DNA of 23,978 nt from Burkholderiales bacterium (lineage in GTDB: Bacteria > Pseudomonadota > Gammaproteobacteria > Burkholderiales > Burkholderiaceae_D), in contig JAGWUK010000002.1 of assembly GCA_028868455.1 (NCBI GenBank), positions 1-23,978 on the forward strand, read 5' to 3'. How positions within the stretch are numbered: position 1 is the stretch's first letter; the number at the start of each line of letters is the position of its first letter. Below, piece after piece: positions 14,634 through 23,018 of the stretch. Position numbers and translations under genes: made by a program. The notes under the pieces are model-generated. The model did not search any database and was not told the DNA's origin. It worked only from the letters and a program-made list of their open reading frames with translations.

Positions 14634-15827
14634 TTATTTGGAATGTGCTGCGCCGGATTCGACCCACCGCGCAATGACTGCGCGTTCGTCATCAGTGATG
14701 TGAGTCAGGTTACCGAGCGGCATCAGTTTTTGCTGAACGACCTGCTGATAGATCAACTGTGAACGTGCCCTGATCAGCTCCGGTTTGTCCAGGATGACGC
14801 CTTTGGCCGGAAACTCCATCAAGCTCGGATGCTCACCATGACATTGAATGCAGCGCGCCTGCACAATTTGCTGAACTTCCGCGAACTGATCTTTGTCCGA
14901 TTTAACGTCCCCGGTCGCCTTTGTGACTGGGGCGATCCAGGCCGCAACACCAGCCAGAATGATGACGGCACCCAAAGGATATTTCCACTGCGTCCTGCCT
15001 TTATGTCGCAAGATAAAGAACTGCCTGACCAGCACACCAGCCAGCATAATCAGCACCAGTACCAGCCAGTTACTGGTGTGACCGTAAGTCATGCTGTAAT
15101 GATTGGACAGCATCGCGAACAGCACCGGCAATGTAAAGTAGGTGTTATGCACGCTGCGTTGCTTGCCGCGCTGCCCATGTACAGGATCAACCGCTTCGCC
15201 GGCTTTCATCGAGGCGACGACTTTGCGTTGACCCGGAATTATCCAGAAAAAGACATTGGCGCTCATGATGGTGGCAATCATGGCACCGATAATCAGAAAG
15301 GCAGCACGTCCGGAAAATAAATGGCAGGCGCCCCAGGCGGCGGCAATTACATAAGCCACAATCAATGTGGACAAAAGTTTTTCGTTCTTGCCAAAGAAGC
15401 GGCACAACAGGTCATACACGATCCAGCCCAGCGCCAGAAACCCCAGTGCGCAAAGTATCGCGGTCACCGGCGTCAAATCAGCGACGGCCGGATCAATCAG
15501 GTAGGTCCGGGCATTGAATATGTACACCAGCATAAACAGGCTGAAACCCGATAGCCAGGTGCTGTACGACTCCCAGTAAAACCAGTGCAGATGCTCAGGC
15601 AGGCGCGGTGGGGCGCCAAGATATTTTTGCGGGTTATAAAAACCGCCGCCATGCACAGCCCACAATTCACCGCCGACACCCTGCTGTTTTAATTGCGGAT
15701 CCGTCGGCGCGACCAAATGGTTGTCCAGCCAGACAAAGTAAAAAGACGATCCTATCCAGGCAATTGCGACAATCACATGCAACCAGCGCAACAGGAGATT
15801 GGCCCAGTCAAACAGATAAGCTTCCAT
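14634..15827 (-). CDS. puuD: Membrane urate hydroxylase with C-terminal cytochrome c domain
   Basis: This is the PuuD-type urate oxidase (DUF989), which makes 5-hydroxyisourate at the inner membrane and can pass electrons to the respiratory chain instead of producing peroxide. The 397-residue protein has about eight membrane segments through residue 305, including the conserved [30 protein letters not shown] periplasmic cytochrome c domain follows, with CIQCH at 326-330 and a likely axial Met in LMPLGN (about 369). Its ATG overlaps the uraH stop by one base (TGATG). No soluble uricase occurs in the window, so this is the urate-oxidising step of the pathway. Confidence 0.95.
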   Translation of the reverse strand: MEAYLFDWANLLLRWLHVIVAIAWIGSSFYFVWLDNHLVAPTDPQLKQQGVGGELWAVHGGGFYNPQKYLGAPPRLPEHLHWFYWESYSTWLSGFSLFMLVYIFNARTYLIDPAVADLTPVTAILCALGFLALGWIVYDLLCRFFGKNEKLLSTLIVAYVIAAAWGACHLFSGRAAFLIIGAMIATIMSANVFFWIIPGQRKVVASMKAGEAVDPVHGQRGKQRSVHNTYFTLPVLFAMLSNHYSMTYGHTSNWLVLVLIMLAGVLVRQFFILRHKGRTQWKYPLGAVIILAGVAAWIAPVTKATGDVKSDKDQFAEVQQIVQARCIQCHGEHPSLMEFPAKGVILDKPELIRARSQLIYQQVVQQKLMPLGNLTHITDDERAVIARWVESGAAHSK

Positions 15828-16180
15828 CAGCTGCCCCGGTAGGTTGAATAGCTCCAGGGAGTCGTCACCAGCGGAACATGGTAATGCTGACTGGCGTCGG
15901 CAACATTGAAGCGCAAAGTAACGATGCCGAGGAACGCAGGTTCGGGCAGGCTGGTACCCATTTGTTTAAAGTAGCTGCCGATATCGAAATCGAGTTCATA
16001 GGTGCCAGCCTCGAAGGCCGCGCCTTCCAGCAAAGGCTGATCGCAACGTCCGTCGGCATTGGTGTGCGTCTGACATAACAAATGTCGTTGTTGCTGCTCC
16101 GCGCGGTACAGTGCTACGGCGATGCCCTGACCGGGTTTGCCATGCGCAGTGTCAAGCACGTGTGTCGTCAAACGTCCCAT
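15827..16180 (-). CDS. uraH: 5-hydroxyisourate hydrolase
   Basis: This transthyretin-like enzyme opens 5-hydroxyisourate to OHCU, the step after PuuD. At 117 residues it has the family length. LTTHVLDTAHGKPG (about 4-17) carries the active-site His, and it ends in the diagnostic C-terminal YRGS. It is the first gene of the minus-strand operon. A GAGGAAAA ribosome site and a promoter with a perfect TTGACA and a palindromic operator lie upstream. It overlaps puuD by one base. Confidence 0.97.
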   Translation of the reverse strand: MGRLTTHVLDTAHGKPGQGIAVALYRAEQQQRHLLCQTHTNADGRCDQPLLEGAAFEAGTYELDFDIGSYFKQMGTSLPEPAFLGIVTLRFNVADASQHYHVPLVTTPWSYSTYRGS

Positions 16181-16214
16181 TTTTCCTCTTTGCTGGTATC
16201 AGAATTTTGAAAAT

Positions 16215-16254
16215 ATTGTCGACAATCTTAAACTTCGGAAAATAGCCGTGTCAA
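16215..16254 (-). promoter_or_regulatory. uraH operon promoter with GntR-type operator
   Basis: On the minus strand a perfect -35 TTGACA (16254-16249) and a -10-like TAAGAT (16230-16225) are 18 bp apart. The 12-bp perfect palindrome ATTGTCGACAAT (16215-16226) overlaps the last two bases of the -10. The TTGT-CG-ACAA pattern fits operators of FadR/FCD-type GntR regulators, and a GntR gene is divergent. Repression by steric block is the simplest reading. Confidence 0.8.
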
Positions 16255-16321
16255 ACAAATCCTAAATAAAACAGTAATTTATGAGACACATTTTAATTTT
16301 TGCTAGCACCATTGTTTTAGT

Positions 16322-16333
16322 ATTGTCGACAAT
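16322..16333. promoter_or_regulatory. Second identical GntR-type operator, near gntR
   Basis: This is an exact second copy of ATTGTCGACAAT, 107 bp from the first and 40 bp before the regulator start codon. It probably serves autoregulation of the gntR-puuE-uraD operon. I could not place a convincing -35/-10 pair for this side. Confidence 0.75.
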
Positions 16334-16373
16334 CATGATTAAATATTGAAATTATTTAATACGATAAATTTGC

Positions 16374-17108
16374 ATGAACAAGACAGCCGTTTCCTCTGCC
16401 GGTCAGAGTGCGATCAGCGAAACCAGCGACAGTGCCGAGCGTGAACAGCGCATGTATCGCGACATTTACGATGCCATCATGGATCATCGCTTGCCTGCAC
16501 GCACCAAATTAACAGAGCAATCTTTGAGCCAGATTTACGAGATGGCGCGGCACGGCATTCGCAAGGTGCTCAATCAACTTGCAGCCGATGGCCTCGTCGA
16601 TCTGGAGCCGAATCGTGGCGCCTTTATTGCCAGTCCCGGCGAAAAAGAGGCGCAGGATATGTTTGAACTACGCCAGACGCTGGAGCAAATGGCGCTGGAA
16701 AAGGCGCTGCAAGTCACCGATGCCACAGCCATTGCCGCATTACGCGACCTGGTCGAGCGCGAACGCGATGCGTATTTGCAAGGCAATCGTCCACAATGGA
16801 TACGCTTGTCCGCCGATTTTCATATCGAGCTGGCGCGCTTGAGCGGCAACGATTTGCTGGTCGAGATGTTGCGTCGGCTGGTATCACGCACTACTTTGAT
16901 GATTTCCAGTAACGATGCACCGGGAACGCGCCCTTGTTCCTTCGATGAACATCTGAAAGTGGTCGAGGCGCTGGAGCGTCGCGATAAAAAATCTGCCCTG
17001 CAAGAGATGGCACATCACTTGCATCAATGCGCATGTCGGACACCGAAAAATACCGGAAAAGGATTCGATTTGCGCGCCGTACTTGGTCCATCCCGGAGTC
17101 AAACCTGA
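16374..17108 (+). CDS. GntR-family (FCD domain) regulator of purine degradation
   Basis: The 244-residue protein has an N-terminal winged helix (about 30-90, LTEQSLSQIYEMARHGIRKVLNQLAADGLVDLEPNRGAFI) and an all-helical FCD ligand domain (about 100-225), with metal-site-type residues in ADFHIELARLSGN, FDEHLKVVEAL and the HHLHQC segment. It is divergent from the uraH operon and overlaps the puuE start (TGATG). Both sides have the ATTGTCGACAAT palindrome. It is very likely a local regulator responding to a pathway intermediate; which one is not visible. Confidence 0.93.
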   Translation: MNKTAVSSAGQSAISETSDSAEREQRMYRDIYDAIMDHRLPARTKLTEQSLSQIYEMARHGIRKVLNQLAADGLVDLEPNRGAFIASPGEKEAQDMFELRQTLEQMALEKALQVTDATAIAALRDLVERERDAYLQGNRPQWIRLSADFHIELARLSGNDLLVEMLRRLVSRTTLMISSNDAPGTRPCSFDEHLKVVEALERRDKKSALQEMAHHLHQCACRTPKNTGKGFDLRAVLGPSRSQT

Positions 17109-18058
17109 TGAATAATAATGCCCATTATCCGCGTGACCTGATTGGTTACGGTCGCCATGTGCCGCATGCGCAATGGCCGCAACAGGCGCGCATTGCCGTG
17201 CAATTCGTGCTCAATTATGAAGAGGGCGGAGAAAACTGTGTGCTGCATGGCGACGCAACATCGGAACAGTTTTTGTCTGAAATTGTCGGTGCGGCTGCCT
17301 ATCCGGCGCGGCATATGTCGATGGAATCGATTTATGAATACGGTTCGCGCGCCGGTGTCTGGCGCATCCTGCGCGAATTTGAGCGACGTGGTTTGCCATT
17401 GACTGTCTTCGGTGTTGCTATGGCTTTGCAACGCCATCCTGAGCTGACGCAGGCGTTTGGCGAACTCGGTCACGAGATCGCCTGTCATGGTTTGCGCTGG
17501 ATACATTATCAGGACATGGATGTTGCGACCGAAAGGCAACATATGCAGCACGCCGTGCAGATCATGCGTGAACTGACCGGCCAGGCGCCGCTGGGCTGGT
17601 ACACCGGACGCGATTCACCAAATACGCGCCGTCTGGTTGTCGAGCATGGCGGCTTTGCTTACGACGCCGATTATTACGGTGATGATTTGCCGTTCTGGAC
17701 CAAGGTGACGACCAGCGATTGCACTGTCAAACCGCATCTGGTGGTGCCTTATACGCTCGACAGCAACGATATGCGCTTTGCCACGCCGCAAGGATTTAAT
17801 ACTGCCGAACATTTCTTCACTTACCTGAAAGACAGTTTTGACGTGCTGTATGCAGAAGGCGATCCGGCCGGGCAGAATGCGCCGAAAATGCTGTCAGTCG
17901 GTATGCATTGCCGATTGCTGGGGCGTCCAGGTCGCTTCCGCGCCTTGCAGCGTTTTCTGGATTATGTACAGACGCATGACAAAGTCTGGATCTGCCGTCG
18001 CATCGACATCGCTCATCACTGGATGCAACATCATCCATATCAGGAGACATCGGCATGA
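17108..18058 (+). CDS. puuE: Cofactor-independent allantoinase (polysaccharide deacetylase fold)
   Basis: The enzyme hydrolyses allantoin to allantoate. The 316-residue protein is of the PuuE type, not the metal-dependent amidohydrolase type. Motifs include YPRDLIGYGRHVPHAQWP at the start, VQFVLNYEEGGENCVLHGD, SIYEYGSRAGVWR, EIACHGLRWIHYQ, GWYTGRDSPNTRRLV, GFAYDADYYGDDLPFW and SVGMHCRLLGRPGR. I start it at 17108, which overlaps the gntR stop by one base and has GGAG upstream. A longer frame from 17027 is a shadow inside gntR. It overlaps uraD by 4 nt. Confidence 0.96.
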   Translation: MNNNAHYPRDLIGYGRHVPHAQWPQQARIAVQFVLNYEEGGENCVLHGDATSEQFLSEIVGAAAYPARHMSMESIYEYGSRAGVWRILREFERRGLPLTVFGVAMALQRHPELTQAFGELGHEIACHGLRWIHYQDMDVATERQHMQHAVQIMRELTGQAPLGWYTGRDSPNTRRLVVEHGGFAYDADYYGDDLPFWTKVTTSDCTVKPHLVVPYTLDSNDMRFATPQGFNTAEHFFTYLKDSFDVLYAEGDPAGQNAPKMLSVGMHCRLLGRPGRFRALQRFLDYVQTHDKVWICRRIDIAHHWMQHHPYQETSA

Positions 18059-18576
18059 ACGCGCCTGTTCCATTGACGGTGTTGAATCAATGTTCGCCTG
18101 AGGAGTTTGTACAGCGTCTTGGCGCTATCTTTGAACATTCACCGTGGGTAGCGGCAGCCGTCGTGACGCAACGACCGTTTGCCAGTGTGACGGCCTTGCA
18201 CGCGGCGATGGCTGATGCGGTGCGGCAGGCCGATGAAGCTGCCCGCCTGACGCTGATACGCGCTCATCCTGAGCTGGCTGGCAAGGCGGCCGTGCGCGGC
18301 GAATTGACGGCAGAGTCAACGCGCGAGCAGAGCGGTGCGGGTCTGAATCAATGCAGCCCTGAGGAATTTACGCAGCTACAAACCTTGAATGCAGACTACA
18401 ACGCCAAGTTTGGTTTCCCTTTCATCATCGCGGTCAAGGGGCACGACAGGCAAAGCATCATTCGCCATTTTACGCAGCGCCTGAGTGCGGATCGCGACAG
18501 CGAAATGCGTGAGTGCATAGAGCAGATCAACCGTATCGCAGCGTTTCGTCTCAACGACCTGATTACCAATACTTGA
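18055..18576 (+). CDS. uraD: OHCU decarboxylase
   Basis: The enzyme converts 2-oxo-4-hydroxy-4-carboxy-5-ureidoimidazoline to S-allantoin, linking UraH to PuuE. The 173-residue protein has the motifs IRAHPELAGKAA (about 62-73, catalytic His), SGAGL (about 93-97), YNAKFGFPFIIAVKG (about 115-129) and a C-terminal RIAAFRLNDLI. An ATGA overlap with puuE shows translational coupling. With uraH, puuD, puuE, alc and allA it completes urate to glyoxylate plus two ureas. NQCSPEEF occurs twice (about 11-18 and 98-105); the second may be chance. Confidence 0.96.
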   Translation: MNAPVPLTVLNQCSPEEFVQRLGAIFEHSPWVAAAVVTQRPFASVTALHAAMADAVRQADEAARLTLIRAHPELAGKAAVRGELTAESTREQSGAGLNQCSPEEFTQLQTLNADYNAKFGFPFIIAVKGHDRQSIIRHFTQRLSADRDSEMRECIEQINRIAAFRLNDLITNT

Positions 18577-18630
18577 GCGATGGCAGTGCGCCAGGCCGTA
18601 TTGATCTGAACGATGTGTTGCCAATGAATT

Positions 18631-18640
18631 GTTGTACAAC
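18631..18640. promoter_or_regulatory. Short palindrome before the porin gene
   Basis: The perfect 10-bp palindrome GTTGTACAAC lies 18 bp before the porin start codon. It shares the TTGT/ACAA halves of the GntR operator but lacks the central CG, so the half-site spacing differs by 2 bp. It may be unrelated. Confidence 0.3.
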
Positions 18641-18657
18641 TTAGAAAAGGAAGAAAG

Positions 18658-19752
18658 ATGAAATTGCAAACCAAGAGTATGGCATTGGCGGTGTTGTCTT
18701 GCCTGGCAGCAGGCAGTGCAATGGCGCAATCCAGTGTCACCGTGCAGGGGTTGGTCGATGTTTCGGTCGGCTCGGTCAAATATAGCGGCGACAGCGGCAG
18801 CACGGCAGCCGTCAACAGTGGCGGCATGACCACGTCATGGCTGGGATTTAAAGGCGTGGAAGATCTCGGCGGCGGTCTGAAGGCAGAATTCGCGCTGACC
18901 AGCTTCTTGCAGGCAGATACAGGAGCTGGTGGGCGATTTGGCGGCGATACGCTGTTTTCACGCGATGCAAACCTGACTTTGGCAGGATCATTCGGGCGCG
19001 TATCGCTGGGTCGCAATCTGGCACCGAGTTTTTTGCCGACGGTGATTTTTAATCCTTTCGGCGATTCCTTTAATCTCTCGCCACTGGTGTTGCATACCTA
19101 TGTCCCCAGCGGAAACTATGCGGCGCGTACCTGGGCAAATTTCGCTGCGGGTGATTCTGGCTGGAGCAATGAAGTCATTTACAGCACGCCTGATTTTGGT
19201 GGCCTGACCGCGAATTTTCATTACCAGTTCGGCGAAAAAGCGGGCGACACCGGGACCAAAAATGTCGGGATGAACGCGCTCTATTTCAATGGGCCTCTGG
19301 CTTTGAGTGCGTATTATCATCAGGTGCAGGTCAGCAATCCTTTGGGCGGTTCAGCAATTGTTGATGCGACGACTGCACCGGTCAATTTTGCTTCCATCAA
19401 TAATCAAAAAACCTATTTCGTCGGCGGCAGCTATGATCTGACGGCAGCAAAACTGTATGCGACGTATTCGTCCAGTAAAGACGACAGCACATCGGGCAAG
19501 TCACTGGATGACAAGACCTATAGCCTGGGTGTGAAAGCGCCAGCGGGCGGCGGTGATATTTTGCTGGCATTCGCCAATACCAAGCGCACCGGCACACTGG
19601 CGGGCGCCGACCTGAAACGCGATACCTTGTCGGTGGGCTATGACTACAATTTGTCCAAGCGTACTGATGTGTATACCGTGCTGATGAGCGACAAAATCAA
19701 TACGGCGGATCGTGCGACCAGCTTAGTTGCCGGTTTGCGCCACAAGTTCTGA
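18658..19752 (+). CDS. General porin, Gram-negative (betaproteobacterial type)
   Basis: The 364-residue outer-membrane protein begins with a signal peptide cleaved after residue 23 (AGSAMA before QSS). The mature start SSVTVQGLVDVSVG is typical of trimeric 16-strand porins of Burkholderiales. SWLGFKGVEDLGGGLKAEFALTSFL, RVSLGRNLAP and the end LVAGLRHKF with terminal Phe agree. A GGAAGAAAG ribosome site precedes the ATG. It lies 81 bp after uraD in the same direction, so it could be co-expressed and admit purines or allantoin. No substrate can be read from the sequence. Confidence 0.93.
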   Translation: MKLQTKSMALAVLSCLAAGSAMAQSSVTVQGLVDVSVGSVKYSGDSGSTAAVNSGGMTTSWLGFKGVEDLGGGLKAEFALTSFLQADTGAGGRFGGDTLFSRDANLTLAGSFGRVSLGRNLAPSFLPTVIFNPFGDSFNLSPLVLHTYVPSGNYAARTWANFAAGDSGWSNEVIYSTPDFGGLTANFHYQFGEKAGDTGTKNVGMNALYFNGPLALSAYYHQVQVSNPLGGSAIVDATTAPVNFASINNQKTYFVGGSYDLTAAKLYATYSSSKDDSTSGKSLDDKTYSLGVKAPAGGGDILLAFANTKRTGTLAGADLKRDTLSVGYDYNLSKRTDVYTVLMSDKINTADRATSLVAGLRHKF

Positions 19753-20034
19753 ATGACATCTCTACTTTGTATCGCCGTGTCAGACTGGCACGGGCGTGGG
19801 ACGGTGGCGTCAGTCAATCGCGTCTTGTACGGCGCGCTGCGCATCGCACGTCTGCATCATGTGATCGCGCGCCAATTCGGTGAGCGCATGCAGTATGTCA
19901 TGGCTGAGATCAATGGCGAGCCAGGTTTACTGCGTTATATCGACGGCAAGCTCGATTCCAGCATTTCCATCGTGACGGATGGCGAAAAAATTCTGGCCAT
20001 GTATGCCGTCAGAAACCCCGACAAACTGGCGTAA
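19753..20034 (+). pseudogene. 5'-truncated SigJ-type sigma factor remnant
   Basis: The 93-codon open frame begins at the base after the porin stop codon. From about residue 10 it reads like the C-terminal SnoaL-like part of SigJ-family ECF sigma factors (SVNRVLYGALRIARL, EINGEPGLLRYIDGKLDSSISIVTDGEKILAMYAVRNPDKLA). The ending RNPDKLA is characteristic. The sigma-2 and sigma-4 regions, roughly the first two thirds of a protein of about 290 residues, are missing. No ribosome site separates it from the porin. A deletion that fused the porin 3' end to the sigma gene is the simplest explanation. Some expression as a free small domain cannot be excluded. Confidence 0.8.
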
Positions 20035-20130
20035 GGCCAGCCGTTGTCACAAACGGCCAGCCTGCTTCGTCTTGATGGTGAAGAAAGCGATTCTTCAAAC
20101 AATTTCATTGACCATCATCGGAGTTTTACC

Positions 20131-20580
20131 ATGCAAACAAGATTAAATTACGCCAAATTGTCTCCTGCCGCATTTCAGGCCATGCTGGGATTTAGCCAGT
20201 CGCTGGAAGAAAGCAGTCTGGGCAAGTCCTTGATGGAACTACTGTTCTTGCGCGTTTCGCAAATTAATGGCTGCGCCTTTTGCATTGATATGCATGGCTA
20301 CGCACTCAAGCAGATGGGTGAATCTTTTCAGCGTTTAAATAGCCTGGCCTTCTGGCGCGATGCGCCCTGTTTCAGCGAGCGTGAACGCGCCGCGCTGGCA
20401 TGGGCCGAAACACTGACGAATGTTGCCAGCAGTCGTGCGCCGCAGGATTTATACCTGGCCTTGCAAGCGCATTTCAACGAACATGAAATTGCCGATCTGG
20501 GCTTTGCGATCGCGGCGATCAATGCCTGGAACCGCATCGCCATTGGCTTTGATCAGGCGGTCGCTTTGCGCGCTGCCTGA
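20131..20580 (+). CDS. AhpD-like / carboxymuconolactone decarboxylase family protein
   Basis: The 149-residue protein has the redox motif of the AhpD-like core: C48-A-F-C51 followed by H55 in QINGCAFCIDMHGYALKQMG. Two-cysteine members act as alkylhydroperoxidases or disulfide reductases; the substrate is unknown. I start it at 20131, where GGAG stands 7 nt upstream. A longer TTG-started frame from 20044 adds non-family residues. Genes of this type commonly sit beside SigJ sigma factors, which explains the sigma remnant just upstream and suggests the gene has lost its dedicated sigma factor. Confidence 0.92.
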   Translation: MQTRLNYAKLSPAAFQAMLGFSQSLEESSLGKSLMELLFLRVSQINGCAFCIDMHGYALKQMGESFQRLNSLAFWRDAPCFSERERAALAWAETLTNVASSRAPQDLYLALQAHFNEHEIADLGFAIAAINAWNRIAIGFDQAVALRAA

Positions 20581-20593
20581 CCGCGCGGAATGT

Positions 20594-21088
20594 TCAGCCG
20601 CCGACCGTGGCCAACCACTGCATCAGTTGTTCGCCATCGTCGTCGCAGCGTATGTCTAGTGCGGTGAAGCCGCAGTGCCTGACCACGCCGTTGGATGCGA
20701 TATTGTCCGGGTTGACCTGCGCCAGTATCTGGTCTACCTCGCCGCTGGCCGCACCGATTGCCAGCAATGCTCGCACGGCTGCGGTGGCGACGCCCTGGCG
20801 GCGGGCTTCTGGCGCAACACCATAGCCGATTTCGACGCGGCGTCCGGCGGGCGCATCTTTGAAACCGCAACTGCCGACGATGACACCATCGCTGTTGCGT
20901 ACCATGTAGTAGGTGCTGCACCATTGCGGCGGCTTGCCATCGGCCAAATGCTGTAGCGCGCGTCGGGCAACGAAGTCCGGCGGCAGGGCCGACGGCAAGG
21001 TATGCTCAGCGACCGAAGGCGGCATCAGGGATTGTGCCAATTGCTGCAAATCCTCTGGCGGAACAAGACGCAGATGGATACGCGTCAA
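20594..21088 (-). CDS. GNAT-family N-acetyltransferase
   Basis: The 164-residue protein has the GNAT fold. The acetyl-CoA motif A is VAPEARRQGVATAAVRALL (about 91-109, with the R-R-Q-G-V-A pyrophosphate loop). It is preceded by VGSCGFKDAP...VEIGYG and followed by VNPDNIASNGVVRHCGF, the pattern of RimJ/RimL-like members. The substrate is unknown. The likely start is TTG at 21088, 4 nt after the stop of the upstream gene and preceded by AAGGG. The next in-frame ATG would remove 21 residues. It is convergent with the AhpD-like gene, with 13 bp between them. Confidence 0.9.
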   Translation of the reverse strand: MTRIHLRLVPPEDLQQLAQSLMPPSVAEHTLPSALPPDFVARRALQHLADGKPPQWCSTYYMVRNSDGVIVGSCGFKDAPAGRRVEIGYGVAPEARRQGVATAAVRALLAIGAASGEVDQILAQVNPDNIASNGVVRHCGFTALDIRCDDDGEQLMQWLATVGG

Positions 21089-21092
21089 GAAC

Positions 21093-21623
21093 TTAGCCCT
21101 TGCTTTGATAGATCACGCTGTCGAGTTCCGGCAAGCCATACACATCGGCATTGCTGAGAAAATCGTCAAACGGGCCCAGTTTGCTGATGCGCTGGCCGCG
21201 TTTGAAAATCAGTTGCAGCCCGAGTTCTTCTTCCCAGTCGCAATCGCATTCGAGCGAAATGTAGACAGCACGGTCGCCGGTTTGGCGGCGGCAGACCAGA
21301 ATCTCGTCACAGAACTGGATATGTTGCCAGACTGCTTCCGGCGTCGCGATGTCTACGGTGCTTCGGCCGGCGGCCTTGTTTTGCACAACGCAATCGCGGT
21401 AGTAGGCAAAAATCTGCTCTTGCACGGCTTCCAGTGTGTCGCGCCGGAGCGCCAGGAAATTGCTGATCGCTGCCTGAAATTCTTCCGGATGCGTGTCGTC
21501 ATCCATGCCGTCAATCAGGAAGCAGTATTGGTCATCGTCGAGCGCAGGAATGCTGACGGCTGGACTGATATACCAGCCATTTTCTTCTTCTTTTTCAAGC
21601 TGACCTAATTCGGGGAGATACAT
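21093..21623 (-). CDS. DUF6985-like protein of unknown function
   Basis: The 176-residue acidic protein has no signal peptide or membrane segment. The opening NGWYISPAVSIPALDDDQYCFLIDGMDDD and the closing CDCDWEEELGLQLIFKRGQRISKLGPFDDF resemble the DUF6985 group from memory; a profile search would settle it. Its position between a small membrane protein (34-bp gap) and an acetyltransferase (4-bp gap) suggests a three-gene minus-strand unit. No function is proposed. Confidence 0.75.
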   Translation of the reverse strand: MYLPELGQLEKEEENGWYISPAVSIPALDDDQYCFLIDGMDDDTHPEEFQAAISNFLALRRDTLEAVQEQIFAYYRDCVVQNKAAGRSTVDIATPEAVWQHIQFCDEILVCRRQTGDRAVYISLECDCDWEEELGLQLIFKRGQRISKLGPFDDFLSNADVYGLPELDSVIYQSKG

Positions 21624-21657
21624 CGTGTTTCCATTTCAAAAATAAGAGGGCAATTAT

Positions 21658-22104
21658 TCAGCGATTGCAGGATGCCATGGCCTTGGGCGACAGCAACAAC
21701 ACCAGAAAAGCCACCAGCAGCGCCGTGATCGCCAGCAAATGCATGCCCGGCAGATGCGAAAAGCTGTAATGCGTCACGATCCAGCTGACTGTGCGGTACA
21801 ACTGGAATCCCGCGGCCGCCACGCCGCCCCACCACGCCCATGCATAGCGTTGCCACAGGCCCCAGGCCAGTAACAGCCCGATGATGGCGATGATCCAGTT
21901 GCTGAGCTGGGCGATATTCAGGCGCAAATTCAAATAATTGCCGGTATTGGCAAAATGTATCAGGGACATGCCAACCACCAATGCCACGTAGACGATGGCA
22001 ATCAGGGCTGCAATGATAATCCGGGGTCTGGCCACGTTATACCTAATCTCAAAATACTGCTGCGGCCTTGCCCGCCGTGGCGCTGTCATCCGCGCAGGGG
22101 GCAT
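21658..22104 (-). CDS. Small polytopic membrane protein, unknown
   Basis: The 148-residue frame has four hydrophobic segments (about residues 29-50, 66-84, 88-108 and 120-140) and a basic N-terminus. I do not recognise the family. The start is uncertain: 22104 is the longest, and a GTG at 22035 (VARPRIII) preceded by AGG six bases away is an attractive alternative that begins just before the first membrane segment. The 34-bp gap to the next gene suggests co-transcription with the DUF6985-like gene. Confidence 0.7.
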   Translation of the reverse strand: MPPARMTAPRRARPQQYFEIRYNVARPRIIIAALIAIVYVALVVGMSLIHFANTGNYLNLRLNIAQLSNWIIAIIGLLLAWGLWQRYAWAWWGGVAAAGFQLYRTVSWIVTHYSFSHLPGMHLLAITALLVAFLVLLLSPKAMASCNR

Positions 22105-22348
22105 GGGTCAGGCAGCCGGTGTTGGTTGGTCTTGGCCGCCAGCGGCCGCATGAAGCTGGCTGCTTGGTGGCGATGTTTGTGTTGCCCAATTTTAGTCGGG
22201 TCGCGCCGTCGGGACGATCTCTGCGACTGCCGAAGCTGCATCAGGATAGCAGAAAGTATTGCCAGCCAGAACACTGAATGTCATGCGGCCGTATTTTTCT
22301 TCGCGGCAAAGCTGGGGCGCGACGAGCCGGCATTTGATGCGCTTGCGT

Positions 22349-22843
22349 TTATTTTTCTGCGCCTGGCGCATGGGCAAGCTGGTGCGCGTAATTCGACAGT
22401 GAGCGTTGATAACGCGGCAGATGGCGTGCCAGCGCGGTCAGTGCGAGCGCCGTCGCGGCGCGCTCTTGCCCGGCCTGCGCCAGTGCCAGCGCCAGAAAAG
22501 CGCTGACGGCATCGTCCAGATGATCGCTGGTGCGTGTTTGCTCGGCACGCAGTAACTGAATGCTTTCTTCGATCTGACCAATACTGCGCAATGAGCTGGC
22601 GAGTTGTATCGAAGCGCGCCGGCGTCGTTCGCCTTCCAGCCCATTGTGCAGTGCTTGCCGGTATAACGGAGTCGCTAGTGCCGATTGACCGGTGGAATCG
22701 AGTGAAGACGCGAGTTCAAATGCCGCGATGGCGCTATCAGCCGGCAATTCGCCACATAGCGCGCGCATTTGCGCAACGAATCCTTCCGTGCTGCCATTGT
22801 CCAGCGCCGCCCAGAGCTGGCTGAGTCTTTGTTCCCATTCCAT
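22349..22843 (-). CDS. TPR_5-type tetratricopeptide repeat protein
   Basis: The 164-residue helical protein matches the TPR_5 pattern closely: AAFELASSLDSTGQSALATPLYRQALHNGLEGERRRRASIQLASSLRSIGQIEESIQLL, then AFLALALAQAGQERAATALALTALARHLPRYQRSLSNYA. Such proteins are soluble interaction scaffolds without a known reaction. The ATG at 22843 has an AAGGA some 12 nt upstream, slightly far. It stands alone, with 244 bp to the downstream membrane-protein gene and 175 bp to the HDOD gene upstream. Confidence 0.88.
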   Translation of the reverse strand: MEWEQRLSQLWAALDNGSTEGFVAQMRALCGELPADSAIAAFELASSLDSTGQSALATPLYRQALHNGLEGERRRRASIQLASSLRSIGQIEESIQLLRAEQTRTSDHLDDAVSAFLALALAQAGQERAATALALTALARHLPRYQRSLSNYAHQLAHAPGAEK

Positions 22844-23018
22844 TGTTTTGCTGTGTCCTTGGTTGAAAAAAATGCTTCTTTATTTTGTGCTGAGGATCTC
22901 AAATTTAAGATACTGGACTGAGTATATTTTTAAAACCCGCTATTTATCTGCGCAATAAGGCGATTTATTTGAAAATGGTGGGGAGTATGTGTATTTGTCC
23001 TCCGTCCTCCCTCCAGAC

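Noticed and set aside
22192..22377. 61-codon minus-strand frame between the TPR_5 and membrane-protein genes
   Set aside because: It starts inside the TPR_5 gene in another frame, has no ribosome site and matches nothing I recognise. A short remnant is possible but unsupported.
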